From contig CAMCVS010000001.1 of assembly GCA_945881965.1 (NCBI GenBank), positions 539,402 to 603,401 of the forward strand: DNA of 64,000 nucleotides. Direction: 5' to 3'. The stretch is from Paracoccus haematequi. GTDB lineage: Bacteria > Pseudomonadota > Alphaproteobacteria > Rhodobacterales > Rhodobacteraceae. This document shows, one piece after another, positions 28,444 to 37,872 of this stretch (the stretch's first letter is position 1; each line of letters starts with the position of its first letter). Below the pieces are notes generated by a model. The model was not told the DNA's origin. It saw only the letters and a program-made list of their open reading frames with translations, and did no database searches. The translations under genes and the position numbers were made by a program.

Positions 28444-29778
28444 ATGAAAATTGCAATGATCGGGACAGGGTATGTCGGGCTGGTCTCGGGGGTGTGTTTT
28501 TCGGATTTCGGCCATGATGTTGTCTGCGTGGACAAGGATCCCGGCAAGATCGACCGCCTGAACAAAGGCGAGGTGCCGATTTACGAGCCGGGTCTGGACC
28601 AGATGATGGCCAAGAACGTCGCCGCAGGGCGGTTGTCGTTCACGCTGGACCTGAAGGCGGCGGTGACTGGCGCGGATGCGGTCTTCATCGCGGTGGGCAC
28701 GCCGACACGGCGCGGCGACGGGCACGCCGATCTGACCTATGTGATGGCCGCCGCCGAGGAAATCGCCGCCGCCGCCAGCGACTATGTGGTGATCGTCACC
28801 AAGTCCACCGTTCCCGTCGGCACGAATCGCCGGGTGAAAAAGGCTGTGCATCGCGCCAACCCTGGCCTTGATTTCGACGTGGCCTCGAACCCCGAATTTC
28901 TGCGCGAAGGTGCGGCCATCGATGATTTCATGAAACCCGACCGCGTGGTGGTGGGCGTGCAGTCTGACCGCGCCGCGCAGGTGATGCAGGACATCTATCG
29001 CCCGCTGTTCCTGCGCGAATTTCCCATCGTGACCACCGATCTGGAATCCGCCGAGATGATCAAATACGCCGCCAACGCGTTTCTGGCGACCAAGATCACC
29101 TTCATCAACGAAATCGCCGCGCTGTGCGAACGGGTCGGCGCGGACGTCAAGGAAGTCGCCAAGGGCATCGGCCTTGACGGGCGCATCGGCAACAAGTTCC
29201 TGCATGCCGGACCGGGCTATGGCGGCTCATGTTTCCCCAAGGATACCATGGCCTTGGCGCGTATCGGTCAGGAACATGCTGCGCCGATCCAGATCATCGA
29301 GACGGTGATCAAGGTCAACGAGGAAACCAAGCGCCGCATGATCGACAAGCTGAAAGACCTGTGTGCCGGGTCGTTCAACGGCAAGACCATCGCGATCCTC
29401 GGCGTCACGTTCAAACCCAACACCGATGACATGCGCGATGCGCCGTCGCTGACGATCATCCCGGCGCTGGTCGGCGGCGGGGCCAAGGTGCGCGTCACCG
29501 ATCCGCAGGGCAAACGCGAAGGTGAGGCGCTGTTGCCCGGTGTGACCTGGGTCGATGACGCCTACAAGGCAGCGCATAATGCCGATCTGGTGGTCATCCT
29601 GACCGAATGGAACGAATTCCGCGCGCTGGACCTAAAGCAACTGGCGCGCAAGATGGCCCATGCATCGATGGCCGACCTGCGCAACATCTATACCGCCAAG
29701 GATGCCAAGCGCGCCGGGTTCACCGCCTATGCGTCGATCGGGCGGCAGGGGTTTGTGACCGCCCCCGGCGATCACTAA
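28444..29778 (+). CDS. ugd: UDP-glucose 6-dehydrogenase
   Basis: NAD-dependent oxidation of UDP-glucose to UDP-glucuronate for polysaccharide synthesis. The 444-residue protein has the N-terminal Rossmann motif MKIAMIGTGYVGLVSGVCF, the EPGLDQMM segment, TKSTVPVGTNRR, ASNPEFLREGAAI, and the catalytic cysteine in GPGYGGSCFPKDT. GDP-mannose dehydrogenase is a close relative; the GYGGSCFPKD motif favours the UDP-glucose enzyme. It is divergent from the rfb operon and converges on the Wza-like gene. Confidence 0.93.
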   Translation: MKIAMIGTGYVGLVSGVCFSDFGHDVVCVDKDPGKIDRLNKGEVPIYEPGLDQMMAKNVAAGRLSFTLDLKAAVTGADAVFIAVGTPTRRGDGHADLTYVMAAAEEIAAAASDYVVIVTKSTVPVGTNRRVKKAVHRANPGLDFDVASNPEFLREGAAIDDFMKPDRVVVGVQSDRAAQVMQDIYRPLFLREFPIVTTDLESAEMIKYAANAFLATKITFINEIAALCERVGADVKEVAKGIGLDGRIGNKFLHAGPGYGGSCFPKDTMALARIGQEHAAPIQIIETVIKVNEETKRRMIDKLKDLCAGSFNGKTIAILGVTFKPNTDDMRDAPSLTIIPALVGGGAKVRVTDPQGKREGEALLPGVTWVDDAYKAAHNADLVVILTEWNEFRALDLKQLARKMAHASMADLRNIYTAKDAKRAGFTAYASIGRQGFVTAPGDH

Positions 29779-29812
29779 GCCGCATACCAAGGCAGACGGG
29801 GCGCAGCGGCAA

Positions 29813-31168
29813 TCAGTTCGCCAGCTGCGCCGCGTTGGTGATCAGCGACGGGATGATCTGCTGCAAGGTGCGGTTCCATTTCGTGATCGGCTGCTCTTCG
29901 ACAAAGATGATGTCGTTCGGGCGCATCTCGAATTTGGTCGCAAGGATCAGGTTCACGGCGTTACGCGCATCCAGATGCCAGGCGGTCACAGTGCCCGCAT
30001 CGCGCGGATTGCTGGACGCGCGCAGCACATAGATTTGCGCCGGGTTGGCCTTTTCGGTCGAGAACCCGCCCTCGCCCAGCAATGTATCGGCCAGCGTCGC
30101 GGTGCGCCCGAACGGCAGCGCAACGCGACCGCGCTTCAGCACCTCGCCTGACAGATAGACATAGTCGCGGTCCACGGCACCCAAGTCCAATCGCGCATCG
30201 AAATTGCTGCGCTGCTCGTTCAGTTCGGCACGGCGCAGCGTGACGGCCTGATCCAGCTCGTTCAGCGCCTGCTGACGGGCCGTGTTGCGCAGGGTTTGCA
30301 GGGTGATCTGTTCGGTAAAATAGGCCTGCGCCTGATCCAGTTCATAAGATGTGTCCACGAACACGCTGTCACCCGCGATCAGCCGGGTCTTTTGCAGGTC
30401 GGGGCGTTCCAGATAGGTCTGCACCGGGATCTGATAGAGCCGCGCGTCGCGGTAAATCCGGATGGTGGCGAAATCCAGATCGCGGGTTGCGATGCCGCCA
30501 GCCGCCGCCAACGCCTCGTCGAGACGCAAGGGCGTCAGCCCGACCGGCGCGACCGATGGCTGCCCGACAGCCCCGCCAATGGTGACGCGCGACGAATTGA
30601 ATTCGGCCACTTCCAGCGAAAACGACGGGTCAATCCGGTTTTCCACCAGTGTCTGGAACACCTTTGCCTCAGCCTCTTCAAGCGTCAGACCGGCGAGAAC
30701 AATGCGCCCGACATCCGGAATGGCAATCGCGCCGTCATCCTGCACGGTATATCCTTGGCGGCGGCTCTGCGCGGCCAAGAGGCCAGTCAGTTGTTCGACC
30801 GTGGATCCGTTGCCGCGCGTGGCGATCAGCAGCACGTCGCCGGTGCCGATCCGGTAGGGGCCGGGGTCAACGGGGGGCGGCGCGGACAGCGCCTGAACTT
30901 CCGGTTGCGGCTGCACATCCAGCGACCCATCAGGCAGATCGCCCGCACCGCGCAGTGATCCGCCGGTGCCTGCGGATGCAAAGAACACGTCCGGCAAGGA
31001 TTTCGGCGCATAGGCCGACCGGTTTGCGGCAAGAACAGTATCAGCCGTCACCGGAACGATCCGCACATTGCTGTCGGCTTCGGAAACCTGTGGGGCTATA
31101 TAAACCGCACCGCAGCCGGACAGCGCCATCACCGATGTCACGAGGATAATGCGGAAGATCGGGATCAT
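29813..31168 (-). CDS. Polysaccharide export lipoprotein (Wza-like)
   Basis: Outer-membrane polysaccharide export protein of 451 residues. A signal peptide with lipobox LSGC places the lipidated cysteine at residue 19. The polysaccharide-export domain starts near 120 with YRIGTGDVLLIATRG and DDGAIAIPDVGRI. SLBB-type repeats follow (RVTIGGAVGQPSVAPVG, and DYVYLSGEVLKRGRVALP). The C-terminal helix region may form the outer-membrane pore. The start at 31168 is supported by a GAGG site and by the signal peptide; the open frame to 31282 is unsupported. Its exported polymer likely uses the rhamnose and glucuronate precursors made next door (inference). Confidence 0.92.
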   Translation of the reverse strand: MIPIFRIILVTSVMALSGCGAVYIAPQVSEADSNVRIVPVTADTVLAANRSAYAPKSLPDVFFASAGTGGSLRGAGDLPDGSLDVQPQPEVQALSAPPPVDPGPYRIGTGDVLLIATRGNGSTVEQLTGLLAAQSRRQGYTVQDDGAIAIPDVGRIVLAGLTLEEAEAKVFQTLVENRIDPSFSLEVAEFNSSRVTIGGAVGQPSVAPVGLTPLRLDEALAAAGGIATRDLDFATIRIYRDARLYQIPVQTYLERPDLQKTRLIAGDSVFVDTSYELDQAQAYFTEQITLQTLRNTARQQALNELDQAVTLRRAELNEQRSNFDARLDLGAVDRDYVYLSGEVLKRGRVALPFGRTATLADTLLGEGGFSTEKANPAQIYVLRASSNPRDAGTVTAWHLDARNAVNLILATKFEMRPNDIIFVEEQPITKWNRTLQQIIPSLITNAAQLAN

Positions 31169-31332
31169 GTCGCCTCGGCTCAAGCTGGGATCATTTGCTT
31201 GCTTGTTTCGCAATCCGGCGCGCGGATCAAGCCTGCGGGTAACTGTTTCGTCACGAAGCGTCCAGTCGTGGCGCATTTGCATAGCCCTGATGGGTCGCGC
31301 GTCGACTGATCAACGCGCGATCACACACAACA

Positions 31333-31364
31333 AAACAGGACCGGCGCGTCCGCCAGCCCTGTTT
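31333..31364 (-). terminator. Rho-independent terminator of the small secreted-peptide gene
   Basis: On the minus strand AAACAGGGCTGGCG pairs with CGCCGGTCCTGTTT around a GACG loop (14 bp with two G-T wobbles). The 3' arm runs into TTTTGTTGTG. It lies 27 bp after the stop of the 68-residue peptide gene. Confidence 0.8.
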
Positions 31365-31390
31365 CGATTGTTCAGACTGTCGTCAGGCGA

Positions 31391-31597
31391 TCAGGTGCCC
31401 GACGCAGAGTCGTTGGCAGCAGCCACAGCGCCGGCGATCGTGGCAACGATAACCACGGTGAACACTGCGGCACCGGCACCCAGACCACCCAGCAGGGCCA
31501 GCGAGGCCTGCGACGAGGTGACGGGCGCGATTTCTTGGGCGGTTGCGGTCGAGGCACCCAGTGCCGCAACCAGCGCGAGAACAGCGATACGCTTCAT
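31391..31597 (-). CDS. Small secreted/membrane peptide, unknown function
   Basis: A 68-residue protein with a clear signal peptide (MKRIAVLALVAALGASTATAQ) followed by a Gly/Ala/Val-rich hydrophobic helix at about 33-60 and a polar C-terminus (NDSASGT). A strong TAGGAG site sits just upstream, and an excellent terminator follows, so it is a monocistronic, probably well-expressed gene. It lies upstream of the Wza-like exporter on the same strand. Small glycine-rich proteins of this kind occur beside exopolysaccharide loci, but I recognise no named family. Confidence 0.75.
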   Translation of the reverse strand: MKRIAVLALVAALGASTATAQEIAPVTSSQASLALLGGLGAGAAVFTVVIVATIAGAVAAANDSASGT

Positions 31598-31809
31598 ATG
31601 AAATACTCCTAGGATGTTGTGCACGTGCATGATGAAATACCAGATTGCAGCGGATACAACAACTCTGCTGGTCCATACAGACCACAACGGCAGAATTTCG
31701 CTGCGAATTGCGGCGCTTTTACCGCTTTTCGGCAGAAGCGGGCACAAGTTTGCAGGATTGCGCGACAGGGCGCACCTCATGTTTGCACCCGCCGCGCCTG
31801 CATGATTCG
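31598..31809. promoter_or_regulatory. Upstream region of the small-peptide gene
   Basis: A 212-bp non-coding gap between the HNH gene stop and the peptide gene, both on the minus strand. It includes a GCACGTGC palindrome at about 31621-31628 close to the peptide start, and a CCGCTT/AAGCGG stem at 31723-31742. These could be control elements; nothing is assignable to a known regulator. Confidence 0.35.
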
Positions 31810-32154
31810 CTAACTCTTGCCCGCGCCGCGCCGCGATCCCGGCACGCGCGAGGTAAATTCCGGCGGGCGTCCCGCCACCCAAAGCACGAATTTCGCCAAT
31901 CGCGGATGGTCGCGCAGCGCGGCGATGGTGTTGAAATGCCGCGCCAGATCGGTTTCCGACAGCGCAGCGTGGATTTCGCGGTGGCACAGGTGATGCAGGC
32001 GCACGGTTGGGCCGCCCTTGCCGCCCTTCAGCTTGGGAATCAGGTGATGCAGCGATGTTTTCACCCAGGGCGGCATGGGGCGGTCACACAGCGGGCAGAT
32101 GGGATGCCCCTCTGCCGCGTCGTCCGGCGGTTCCACCCATGGCTTGACCCGCAT
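31810..32154 (-). CDS. HNH endonuclease family protein
   Basis: A 114-residue protein with a zinc-finger type HNH core: C20 and C23 in CPLCDRP, H36-H37 in SLHHLIPKLKGGKGG, then C57 and H58/H62 in LHHLCHREIH. Short stand-alone HNH proteins of this form are common in bacteria; their targets are mostly unknown. The start at 32154 follows AGAGG. A much longer open frame (to 33444) reads through the antisense strand of the flavoprotein gene and is not used. Confidence 0.85.
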   Translation of the reverse strand: MRVKPWVEPPDDAAEGHPICPLCDRPMPPWVKTSLHHLIPKLKGGKGGPTVRLHHLCHREIHAALSETDLARHFNTIAALRDHPRLAKFVLWVAGRPPEFTSRVPGSRRGAGKS

Positions 32155-32214
32155 CGCCTCTTGCCCTGCCCGCTGACCCCGGCCTACTGCCTTTTGGAAT
32201 CCTAGGAGCGTCGC

Positions 32215-33411
32215 ATGATCGGACAAGCGGGAAAAACGGCGCTGGTGATCGGCGGCGGACCGGCCGGGTTGATGGCCGCCGAAGCGCTCGCCGCCGCAGG
32301 GCTGACAGTCACTGTCGCGGACAGCAAACCGACCGTCGGGCGCAAGTTTCTGATGGCGGGGAAATCGGGGCTGAACCTGACCAAGGACGAAAAGGATGCG
32401 GTGTTTCTGACCGCTTATGGTGACCGCGCGCCAAAGCTGCGCGCCGCGCTGGAAAATTTCGGCCCGGCAGAAATGCAGGATTGGGCCACCGATCTGGGAC
32501 AGGCGCTGTTCACCGGCACTTCGGGGCGGGTGTTCCCGGTGGCGATGAAGGCGTCGCCGCTGTTGCGCGCCTGGGTGCAGCGGTTGGCGGGACAAGGCGT
32601 CACGTTCCGCACCCGCTGGCGGTGGACGGGATGGGACAACGGCATGACCTTTGCCACGCCCGAGGGTGCGCAGGTGCTGACGCCGGATGTCGCGGTCCTT
32701 GCCTGTGGCGGGGCAAGCTGGGCGCGGCTGGGGTCGGACGGGGCCTGGGCCGGATGGGTCGGGCCGGTGGCCCCGTTTGCGCCCGCGAATGTCGGGCTGG
32801 ATATCGCGTGGTCGGCGCATATGACGCCGCTGTTCGGCCAGCCGGTCAAGGCGGTCACACTGCGCGCGGGCGGGTTGTCGTCGCGCGGCGAGGCGGTGAT
32901 TTCGGCGCGCGGGCTGGAGGGGGGCGGGCTTTACCCGCTGACGCCTGCGCTGCGCGCCGATGCGCGGCTGTATCTGGACCTTGCCCCTGATCTGACGCTT
33001 GACGCGCTGCGCACCCGGCTGGATCGCGCCCGCCCCGGCGACAGCACCGCCAACCGGTTGCGCAAGGCGGGGCTGGACGCGGTCAAGGTCGCGTTGGTGC
33101 TGGAATGTGCGCGGCCCTTGCCCGCCGATCTGGCGGTGTTGCTGAAATCGCTGCCGGTGCCGCATCGCGGGCTGCGCCCGATGGATGAGGCGATTTCGAC
33201 CGCGGGGGGGCTGCGGTTCGATGCGCTGAACGACGGCCTGATGCTGCGTGACCGTCCCGGCGTGTTTGCCGCCGGAGAAATGCTGGACTGGGAGGCCCCC
33301 ACGGGCGGCTATCTGCTGACCGCCTGCATGGCGACCGGGCTGTGGGCGGGACGTCATGCGGCGGAATTTGCGCTGCGTTCCGTTGCGCCACGTGCGCTGC
33401 GGTCTGATTGA
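32215..33411 (+). CDS. HI0933/TIGR03862-type FAD flavoprotein
   Basis: NAD(P)/FAD-dependent oxidoreductase-like protein of 398 residues. The FAD-binding motif is VIGGGPAGLMAAEALAAAG near residue 11, followed by the family block VGRKFLMAGKSGLNLTKDE. The C-terminal region includes GVFAAGEMLDWEAPTGGYLL, another FAD contact. The family (HI0933, related to YhiN) is widespread, and its substrate is not well established. It diverges from the HNH gene with 60 bp between starts. Confidence 0.9.
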   Translation: MIGQAGKTALVIGGGPAGLMAAEALAAAGLTVTVADSKPTVGRKFLMAGKSGLNLTKDEKDAVFLTAYGDRAPKLRAALENFGPAEMQDWATDLGQALFTGTSGRVFPVAMKASPLLRAWVQRLAGQGVTFRTRWRWTGWDNGMTFATPEGAQVLTPDVAVLACGGASWARLGSDGAWAGWVGPVAPFAPANVGLDIAWSAHMTPLFGQPVKAVTLRAGGLSSRGEAVISARGLEGGGLYPLTPALRADARLYLDLAPDLTLDALRTRLDRARPGDSTANRLRKAGLDAVKVALVLECARPLPADLAVLLKSLPVPHRGLRPMDEAISTAGGLRFDALNDGLMLRDRPGVFAAGEMLDWEAPTGGYLLTACMATGLWAGRHAAEFALRSVAPRALRSD

Positions 33412-33458
33412 CGGGTCAGCGGGCCGGCGATACCGTTCGCACAATCAGGGAGGATGCC

Positions 33459-35558
33459 ATGACCGCGCGCAGACAGATCACCGATCCGGTGAGCATCGAG
33501 GATATCGGCAATATAGCCCTGATCTGCATCGACAATCCCCCCGTGAACGCCACCGGGCAGGCGGTCCGCACGGGGCTGCAACAGGCGATCGAGACCCTGA
33601 ACGCCGAGGCCCGCGCGAAAGTCATCGCCATCTACGCCGCTGGCCGCACTTTTGTCGCGGGGGCTGATATCCGCGAATTTGGCAAACCGCCCGCGCCCCC
33701 CGCCTTGCCCGATGTGTTCAATGTGATCGAGGACAGCCGCATCCCCGTGATCGCCGTGATGCATGGCACGGCCCTGGGCGGCGGGCTGGAACTGGGGCTG
33801 GCCTGTCACGCGCGCGTGGGCCTTGCGGGGCTGAAGGTCGGTCTGCCCGAGATTAATCTTGGCCTTTTGCCCGGCGCGGGCGGCACGCAGCGGGTGCCGC
33901 GTCTGGCGGGCATCCCGATGGCGCTGGACATGGCGCTGTCGGGCCGTCAGGTCGGCGCGGAGGAGGCGCTGGCCAAGGGGCTGATCGACCGTCTGGTCAA
34001 CGGCGATCCGCGCGATGTGGCACTTGCCGCCGCGCAGGATGTGTTGGCTGGCACGCTGCCCACCCGCCGCACCTGCGATCTGGCCACGCCCCGCGACGAC
34101 AAGGCGCTAGATGACACCGCCGCGATGCTGGTGAAGACGCAGGCGCACATGTTCTCGCCCCACAAGATCGTCGAGGCCGTGCGCGCGTCCTATCTGCCGC
34201 GCGAACAGGGGCTGGCCATTGAACGGCAGGCCTTCATCGACAGCATGAACACGACGCAGCGCTCGGGCATGATCCACGCGTTTTTCGGTGAACGCGCCGT
34301 GTCGAATATCCCCGAGGCCAAGGGGCCGGTGCGCGCCGTCGATATCGTCGGCGTCATCGGCGGCGGCACCATGGGGTCAGGCATCGCCACCGCCTGCCTG
34401 CTGGCGGGTCTGTCTGTGCGGCTGATAGAGGTGAAGGATGACGCGCTGGCGCGCGGCGTGGCGACGATCACCAAGAACCTTGATGGCGCGGTATCGCGTG
34501 GCAAGTTGGCCGGTGACGCGCGTGACGCCACGCTGGCCCGCCTGCACCCGTCGACCGACATGGGCACGCTGGCCGATGCCGATCTGGTGATTGAGGCGGT
34601 GTTCGAGGATATGGCGGTCAAGAAAGACATCTTTGGCAAGCTGGATGCGATCTGCAAACCCGGGGCCATTCTGGCATCGAATACATCCTATCTGGATATC
34701 AATCTGATTGCGGATTGCACCAGCCGCCCCGGCGACGTGCTGGGCCTGCATTTCTTTTCCCCCGCCCATGTCATGCGCCTATTGGAAATCGTGCGCGGCG
34801 CCGCGACCCTGCCCGATGTGCTGGCGACCGGCTTTGCCTTGGCGAAACGGTTGGGCAAGGTGGGCGTGCTGGCGCAGGTCTGCGACGGCTTTATCGGCAA
34901 CCGCATCCTCGCGCATTATTCGCGCTGTGCCGCCTATCTGGTGCTGGACGGGGCCAGCCCGCAACAGGTGGATAGCGCGCTGGAATCCTTCGGCTTTGCG
35001 ATGGGCCCGCACAAGGTGGGCGATCTGGCCGGGCTAGACATCGGCTGGATGACCCGCAAGCGCAAGGCGGCCGACCGTGACCCGGCAGAACGCTATGCCG
35101 GTGATGTCGCCGACCGCATCTGCGAACAGGGCTGGTTCGGGCGCAAAACCGGCAAGGGGTATTACCTTTACGACGGCGGCGCGACCCTGCCCAACCCTGA
35201 CGCCGACGCGATCATCACCCAAGTGCGCGCCGATCACGGCATCACGCCGCGCGCCTTTACCGATCAGGACATCGTCGACCGCTACATGACAGCGATGATT
35301 TCCGAGGCCGCGCGCGTGGTCGCCGACGGCACCGCCCGCCGCCCGCTGGACGTCGATATGGTTTTCCTGTTCGGCTACGGTTTCCCGCGCCATCGCGGCG
35401 GGCCGCTGCATTATGCCGATACCATCGGCGCGCAGGCCTTGGTCGCCCGCATCACCGCATACGCCAAAGATGACCCGCAATATTGGCAGGTGCCGCCCAT
35501 TCTGGCCCGTATGGCCGAAACTGGCGGCACCTTCGCCGATCTCAACAAGGACGCATGA
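33459..35558 (+). CDS. Multifunctional enoyl-CoA hydratase / 3-hydroxyacyl-CoA dehydrogenase
   Basis: FadB/FadJ-like beta-oxidation enzyme of 699 residues. Residues 1-190 are the crotonase domain, with oxyanion/acid motifs GTALGGGLELGLACHARVG and PEINLGLLPGAGGTQRVPR. From about 295 comes the NAD-binding 3-hydroxyacyl-CoA dehydrogenase domain (VDIVGVIGGGTMGSGIA), then HFFSPAHVMRLLEIVRG and two C-terminal dehydrogenase helical domains (GFIGNRILAHYSRC, and FGYGFPRHRGGPLHYAD). The start at 33459 has AGGGAGG upstream. It is followed after two bases by acyl-CoA dehydrogenases, forming one operon. Confidence 0.94.
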   Translation: MTARRQITDPVSIEDIGNIALICIDNPPVNATGQAVRTGLQQAIETLNAEARAKVIAIYAAGRTFVAGADIREFGKPPAPPALPDVFNVIEDSRIPVIAVMHGTALGGGLELGLACHARVGLAGLKVGLPEINLGLLPGAGGTQRVPRLAGIPMALDMALSGRQVGAEEALAKGLIDRLVNGDPRDVALAAAQDVLAGTLPTRRTCDLATPRDDKALDDTAAMLVKTQAHMFSPHKIVEAVRASYLPREQGLAIERQAFIDSMNTTQRSGMIHAFFGERAVSNIPEAKGPVRAVDIVGVIGGGTMGSGIATACLLAGLSVRLIEVKDDALARGVATITKNLDGAVSRGKLAGDARDATLARLHPSTDMGTLADADLVIEAVFEDMAVKKDIFGKLDAICKPGAILASNTSYLDINLIADCTSRPGDVLGLHFFSPAHVMRLLEIVRGAATLPDVLATGFALAKRLGKVGVLAQVCDGFIGNRILAHYSRCAAYLVLDGASPQQVDSALESFGFAMGPHKVGDLAGLDIGWMTRKRKAADRDPAERYAGDVADRICEQGWFGRKTGKGYYLYDGGATLPNPDADAIITQVRADHGITPRAFTDQDIVDRYMTAMISEAARVVADGTARRPLDVDMVFLFGYGFPRHRGGPLHYADTIGAQALVARITAYAKDDPQYWQVPPILARMAETGGTFADLNKDA

Positions 35559-35559
35559 C

Positions 35560-36747
35560 ATGGACCTGAACTATTCCCCGTCAGAACTGGCCTTTCAGGC
35601 CGAGGTGCGCGGCTTTCTGGCCGACAACCTGCCCCGCGATATCAGCGATGCCGTCCGCCATGGCGATGAGGTGGGCAAGGAAATGTCCGAACGCTGGCAC
35701 GCGATCCTGTCCGCCAAGGGCTGGCTGGCGGCGACTTGGCCGGTCGAATTTGGCGGGCCAGGCTGGACGCCAGTGGAAAAGCACATCTTTGAAGAAGAAT
35801 GTTGCCGCGCCTATGCGCCGCGCATCGTGCCTTTCGGGCTGAACATGCTGGGGCCGGTGTTGCAGAAATTCGGCACCAAGGAACAGCAGGACAGCATCCT
35901 GCCGCGCATCCTGTCGGGCGAGGATTGGTGGTGTCAGGGCTATTCCGAACCGGGGGCCGGGTCGGACCTTGCCTCGCTGAAAACCCGCGCGGTGCGCGAT
36001 GGCGACCATTGGGTGATCAACGGCCAGAAAACTTGGACGACGCTGGGCCAGCACGCGAATAAAATCTTCTGCCTGTGCCGCACCAACCCCGAGGCCAAGC
36101 AGCAGGAAGGCATTTCCTTCATCCTCGTCGACCTTGACACCCCCGGGATTGAGATGCGCCCGATCCGCCTGATCGAAGGCGGCCACGAGGTGAACGAGGT
36201 GTTTTTCACTGATGTCCGGGTGCCTTATGGCAATCTGGTGGGCGAGGTGGACAAGGGCTGGACCATCGCGAAATACCTGCTGAGCCACGAACGCACCGGC
36301 ATCGCGGGCGTGGGGTTCTCGATGCAAAGCCTCGAAGAGGTCAAGGCGCTGGCCCGCAAGGTCCGCCGCAACGGGCGTCCCTTGGCCGAAGACCCGCTGT
36401 TCGCCGCCCGCATCGCGCGGGCCGAGATCGACCTGGAAGCGATGAAAATCACCAACCTGCGCATGCTGTTCAAGGCGCAGGAACAGGGCGCGCCCGGCCC
36501 CGAAACCTCGATCCTGAAAATCAAGGGCACGGTGATCCATCAGGAGTTGAAGGATATTGCGCGCCGCGCCTTGGGTCCGATGGCGGCCCCGTTCCCCGGT
36601 CATGTCACCGAGGGCAACATCATGTTCGGCCCGTCCGACACTGAAATGAACGCAGCGAAATATTTCAACAACCGCAAGACGTCGATCTTTGGCGGCTCGA
36701 ACGAAATTCAGCGCAACATCCTGACCAAAGCGGCATTGGACCTGTAA
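35560..36747 (+). CDS. Acyl-CoA dehydrogenase (first of a pair)
   Basis: FAD-dependent acyl-CoA dehydrogenase of 395 residues. It shows the usual domains: N-terminal helices, the central FAD segment WCQGYSEPGAGSDLASLKT and VINGQKTWTT, and the C-terminal GGSNEIQRNILTKAAL. It begins one base after the stop of the multifunctional enzyme and is followed two bases later by a second acyl-CoA dehydrogenase. The frame extends upstream inside the previous gene, but this ATG gives the standard N-terminus. Confidence 0.92.
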   Translation: MDLNYSPSELAFQAEVRGFLADNLPRDISDAVRHGDEVGKEMSERWHAILSAKGWLAATWPVEFGGPGWTPVEKHIFEEECCRAYAPRIVPFGLNMLGPVLQKFGTKEQQDSILPRILSGEDWWCQGYSEPGAGSDLASLKTRAVRDGDHWVINGQKTWTTLGQHANKIFCLCRTNPEAKQQEGISFILVDLDTPGIEMRPIRLIEGGHEVNEVFFTDVRVPYGNLVGEVDKGWTIAKYLLSHERTGIAGVGFSMQSLEEVKALARKVRRNGRPLAEDPLFAARIARAEIDLEAMKITNLRMLFKAQEQGAPGPETSILKIKGTVIHQELKDIARRALGPMAAPFPGHVTEGNIMFGPSDTEMNAAKYFNNRKTSIFGGSNEIQRNILTKAALDL

Positions 36748-36749
36748 TC

Positions 36750-37820
36750 ATGGACTTTAACCTGACCCAAGACCGCCGCATGATGGCGGACAGCCTGACG
36801 CGCTATCTGGCCGATCAATACCCCGTCACGCATCGGATGAAGATCGCCTATACCCTGCCCTGCCATGACGCGGCGAAATGGGGCGAACTGGCCGAACTGG
36901 GTGTTCTGGGCGCGCTGGTGCCCGAATCCGCTGGCGGGTTCGGCGGCGCGGGCGCGGATCTGGCCGTGGTGTTCGAGGCGCTGGGGCGTGTCCTGTGCCC
37001 CGAACCCATGCTGGGCGCGGCAATGGCCGCACGGCTGCTGATCGCGGCCGGAGCGGAATGTGATGCCCTGATCGCCGGGACTACGCGTTATGCCGTCGCC
37101 TTGGGCGAACCCGAAAGCCCTTGGGACCTGACCGACATCACCTGCACCGCCACCGCCAAGGGCGGCGCGCATGTGCTGTCGGGTCGCAAGGGTGCGGTCT
37201 ATGGCGGGCAGGCGGCAGACACCGTGCTGGTGGCCGCGAAACTGGACGGGCGGCTCGCGCTGTTTGCCGTGAACACCAGTGACGCGCGCACCGTCGCCTA
37301 TCCGATGATGGATGGCGGCGGCGCGGCGGAAGTGCTGCTGGACGACACCCCCGCAATACTGCTGATGGCCGATGCCAATGCGGCGATCATGGATGCCACC
37401 AACGCTGGGATCGTCGCCCTGTGTGCCGAGGCCGTCGGCGCGATGGAGGTTACCTTGGCCACCACTGTCGATTACCTGAAAACCCGCAAGCAATTCGGCG
37501 TGGCGATCGGCAAGTTTCAGGTGCTGCAACACCGCGCGGTCGATATGCTGACCGAAATCGAACAGGCCCGGTCGATCACCATCAAGGCCGCCGCCGAACT
37601 GGGCGGGCCGCTGGCGGATCGGTCCTGCGCGATGGCGAAACACCTGATTGGGCGCGCGGGCCGCATGATCGCCGAAGAGGCGGTGCAGATGCATGGCGGC
37701 ATCGCGATGACATGGGAATATCCGATCAGTCACTATGCCAAGCGGCTGGTGATGCTGGACGCGCAACTGGGCGATACCGATTACCACCTGTCCCGCGTCA
37801 TGGCCGCCTACGCCGCCTAA
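36750..37820 (+). CDS. Acyl-CoA dehydrogenase (second of a pair)
   Basis: Shorter acyl-CoA dehydrogenase-like protein of 356 residues. It keeps the C-terminal FAD region (TRKQFGVAIGKFQVLQHRAVDM, VQMHGGIAMTWEYPISHYAKRL), but the middle domain is shortened and less conserved (TATAKGGAHVLSGRKGAVYGG). Adjacent long/short acyl-CoA dehydrogenase pairs form heteromeric enzymes in steroid and other side-chain degradation, so these two may assemble together (inference). Confidence 0.9.
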   Translation: MDFNLTQDRRMMADSLTRYLADQYPVTHRMKIAYTLPCHDAAKWGELAELGVLGALVPESAGGFGGAGADLAVVFEALGRVLCPEPMLGAAMAARLLIAAGAECDALIAGTTRYAVALGEPESPWDLTDITCTATAKGGAHVLSGRKGAVYGGQAADTVLVAAKLDGRLALFAVNTSDARTVAYPMMDGGGAAEVLLDDTPAILLMADANAAIMDATNAGIVALCAEAVGAMEVTLATTVDYLKTRKQFGVAIGKFQVLQHRAVDMLTEIEQARSITIKAAAELGGPLADRSCAMAKHLIGRAGRMIAEEAVQMHGGIAMTWEYPISHYAKRLVMLDAQLGDTDYHLSRVMAAYAA

Positions 37821-37872
37821 AACGCTTGCGCGCCCCTTCGTCCTGTCGGAAAACGATGGGACGGAGGATGCC

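Noticed and set aside
31810-33444. 544-residue minus-strand open frame
   Set aside because: Only its last 114 codons encode the HNH protein; the rest is antisense to the well-supported flavoprotein gene and has Arg/Gln/His-rich shadow composition.
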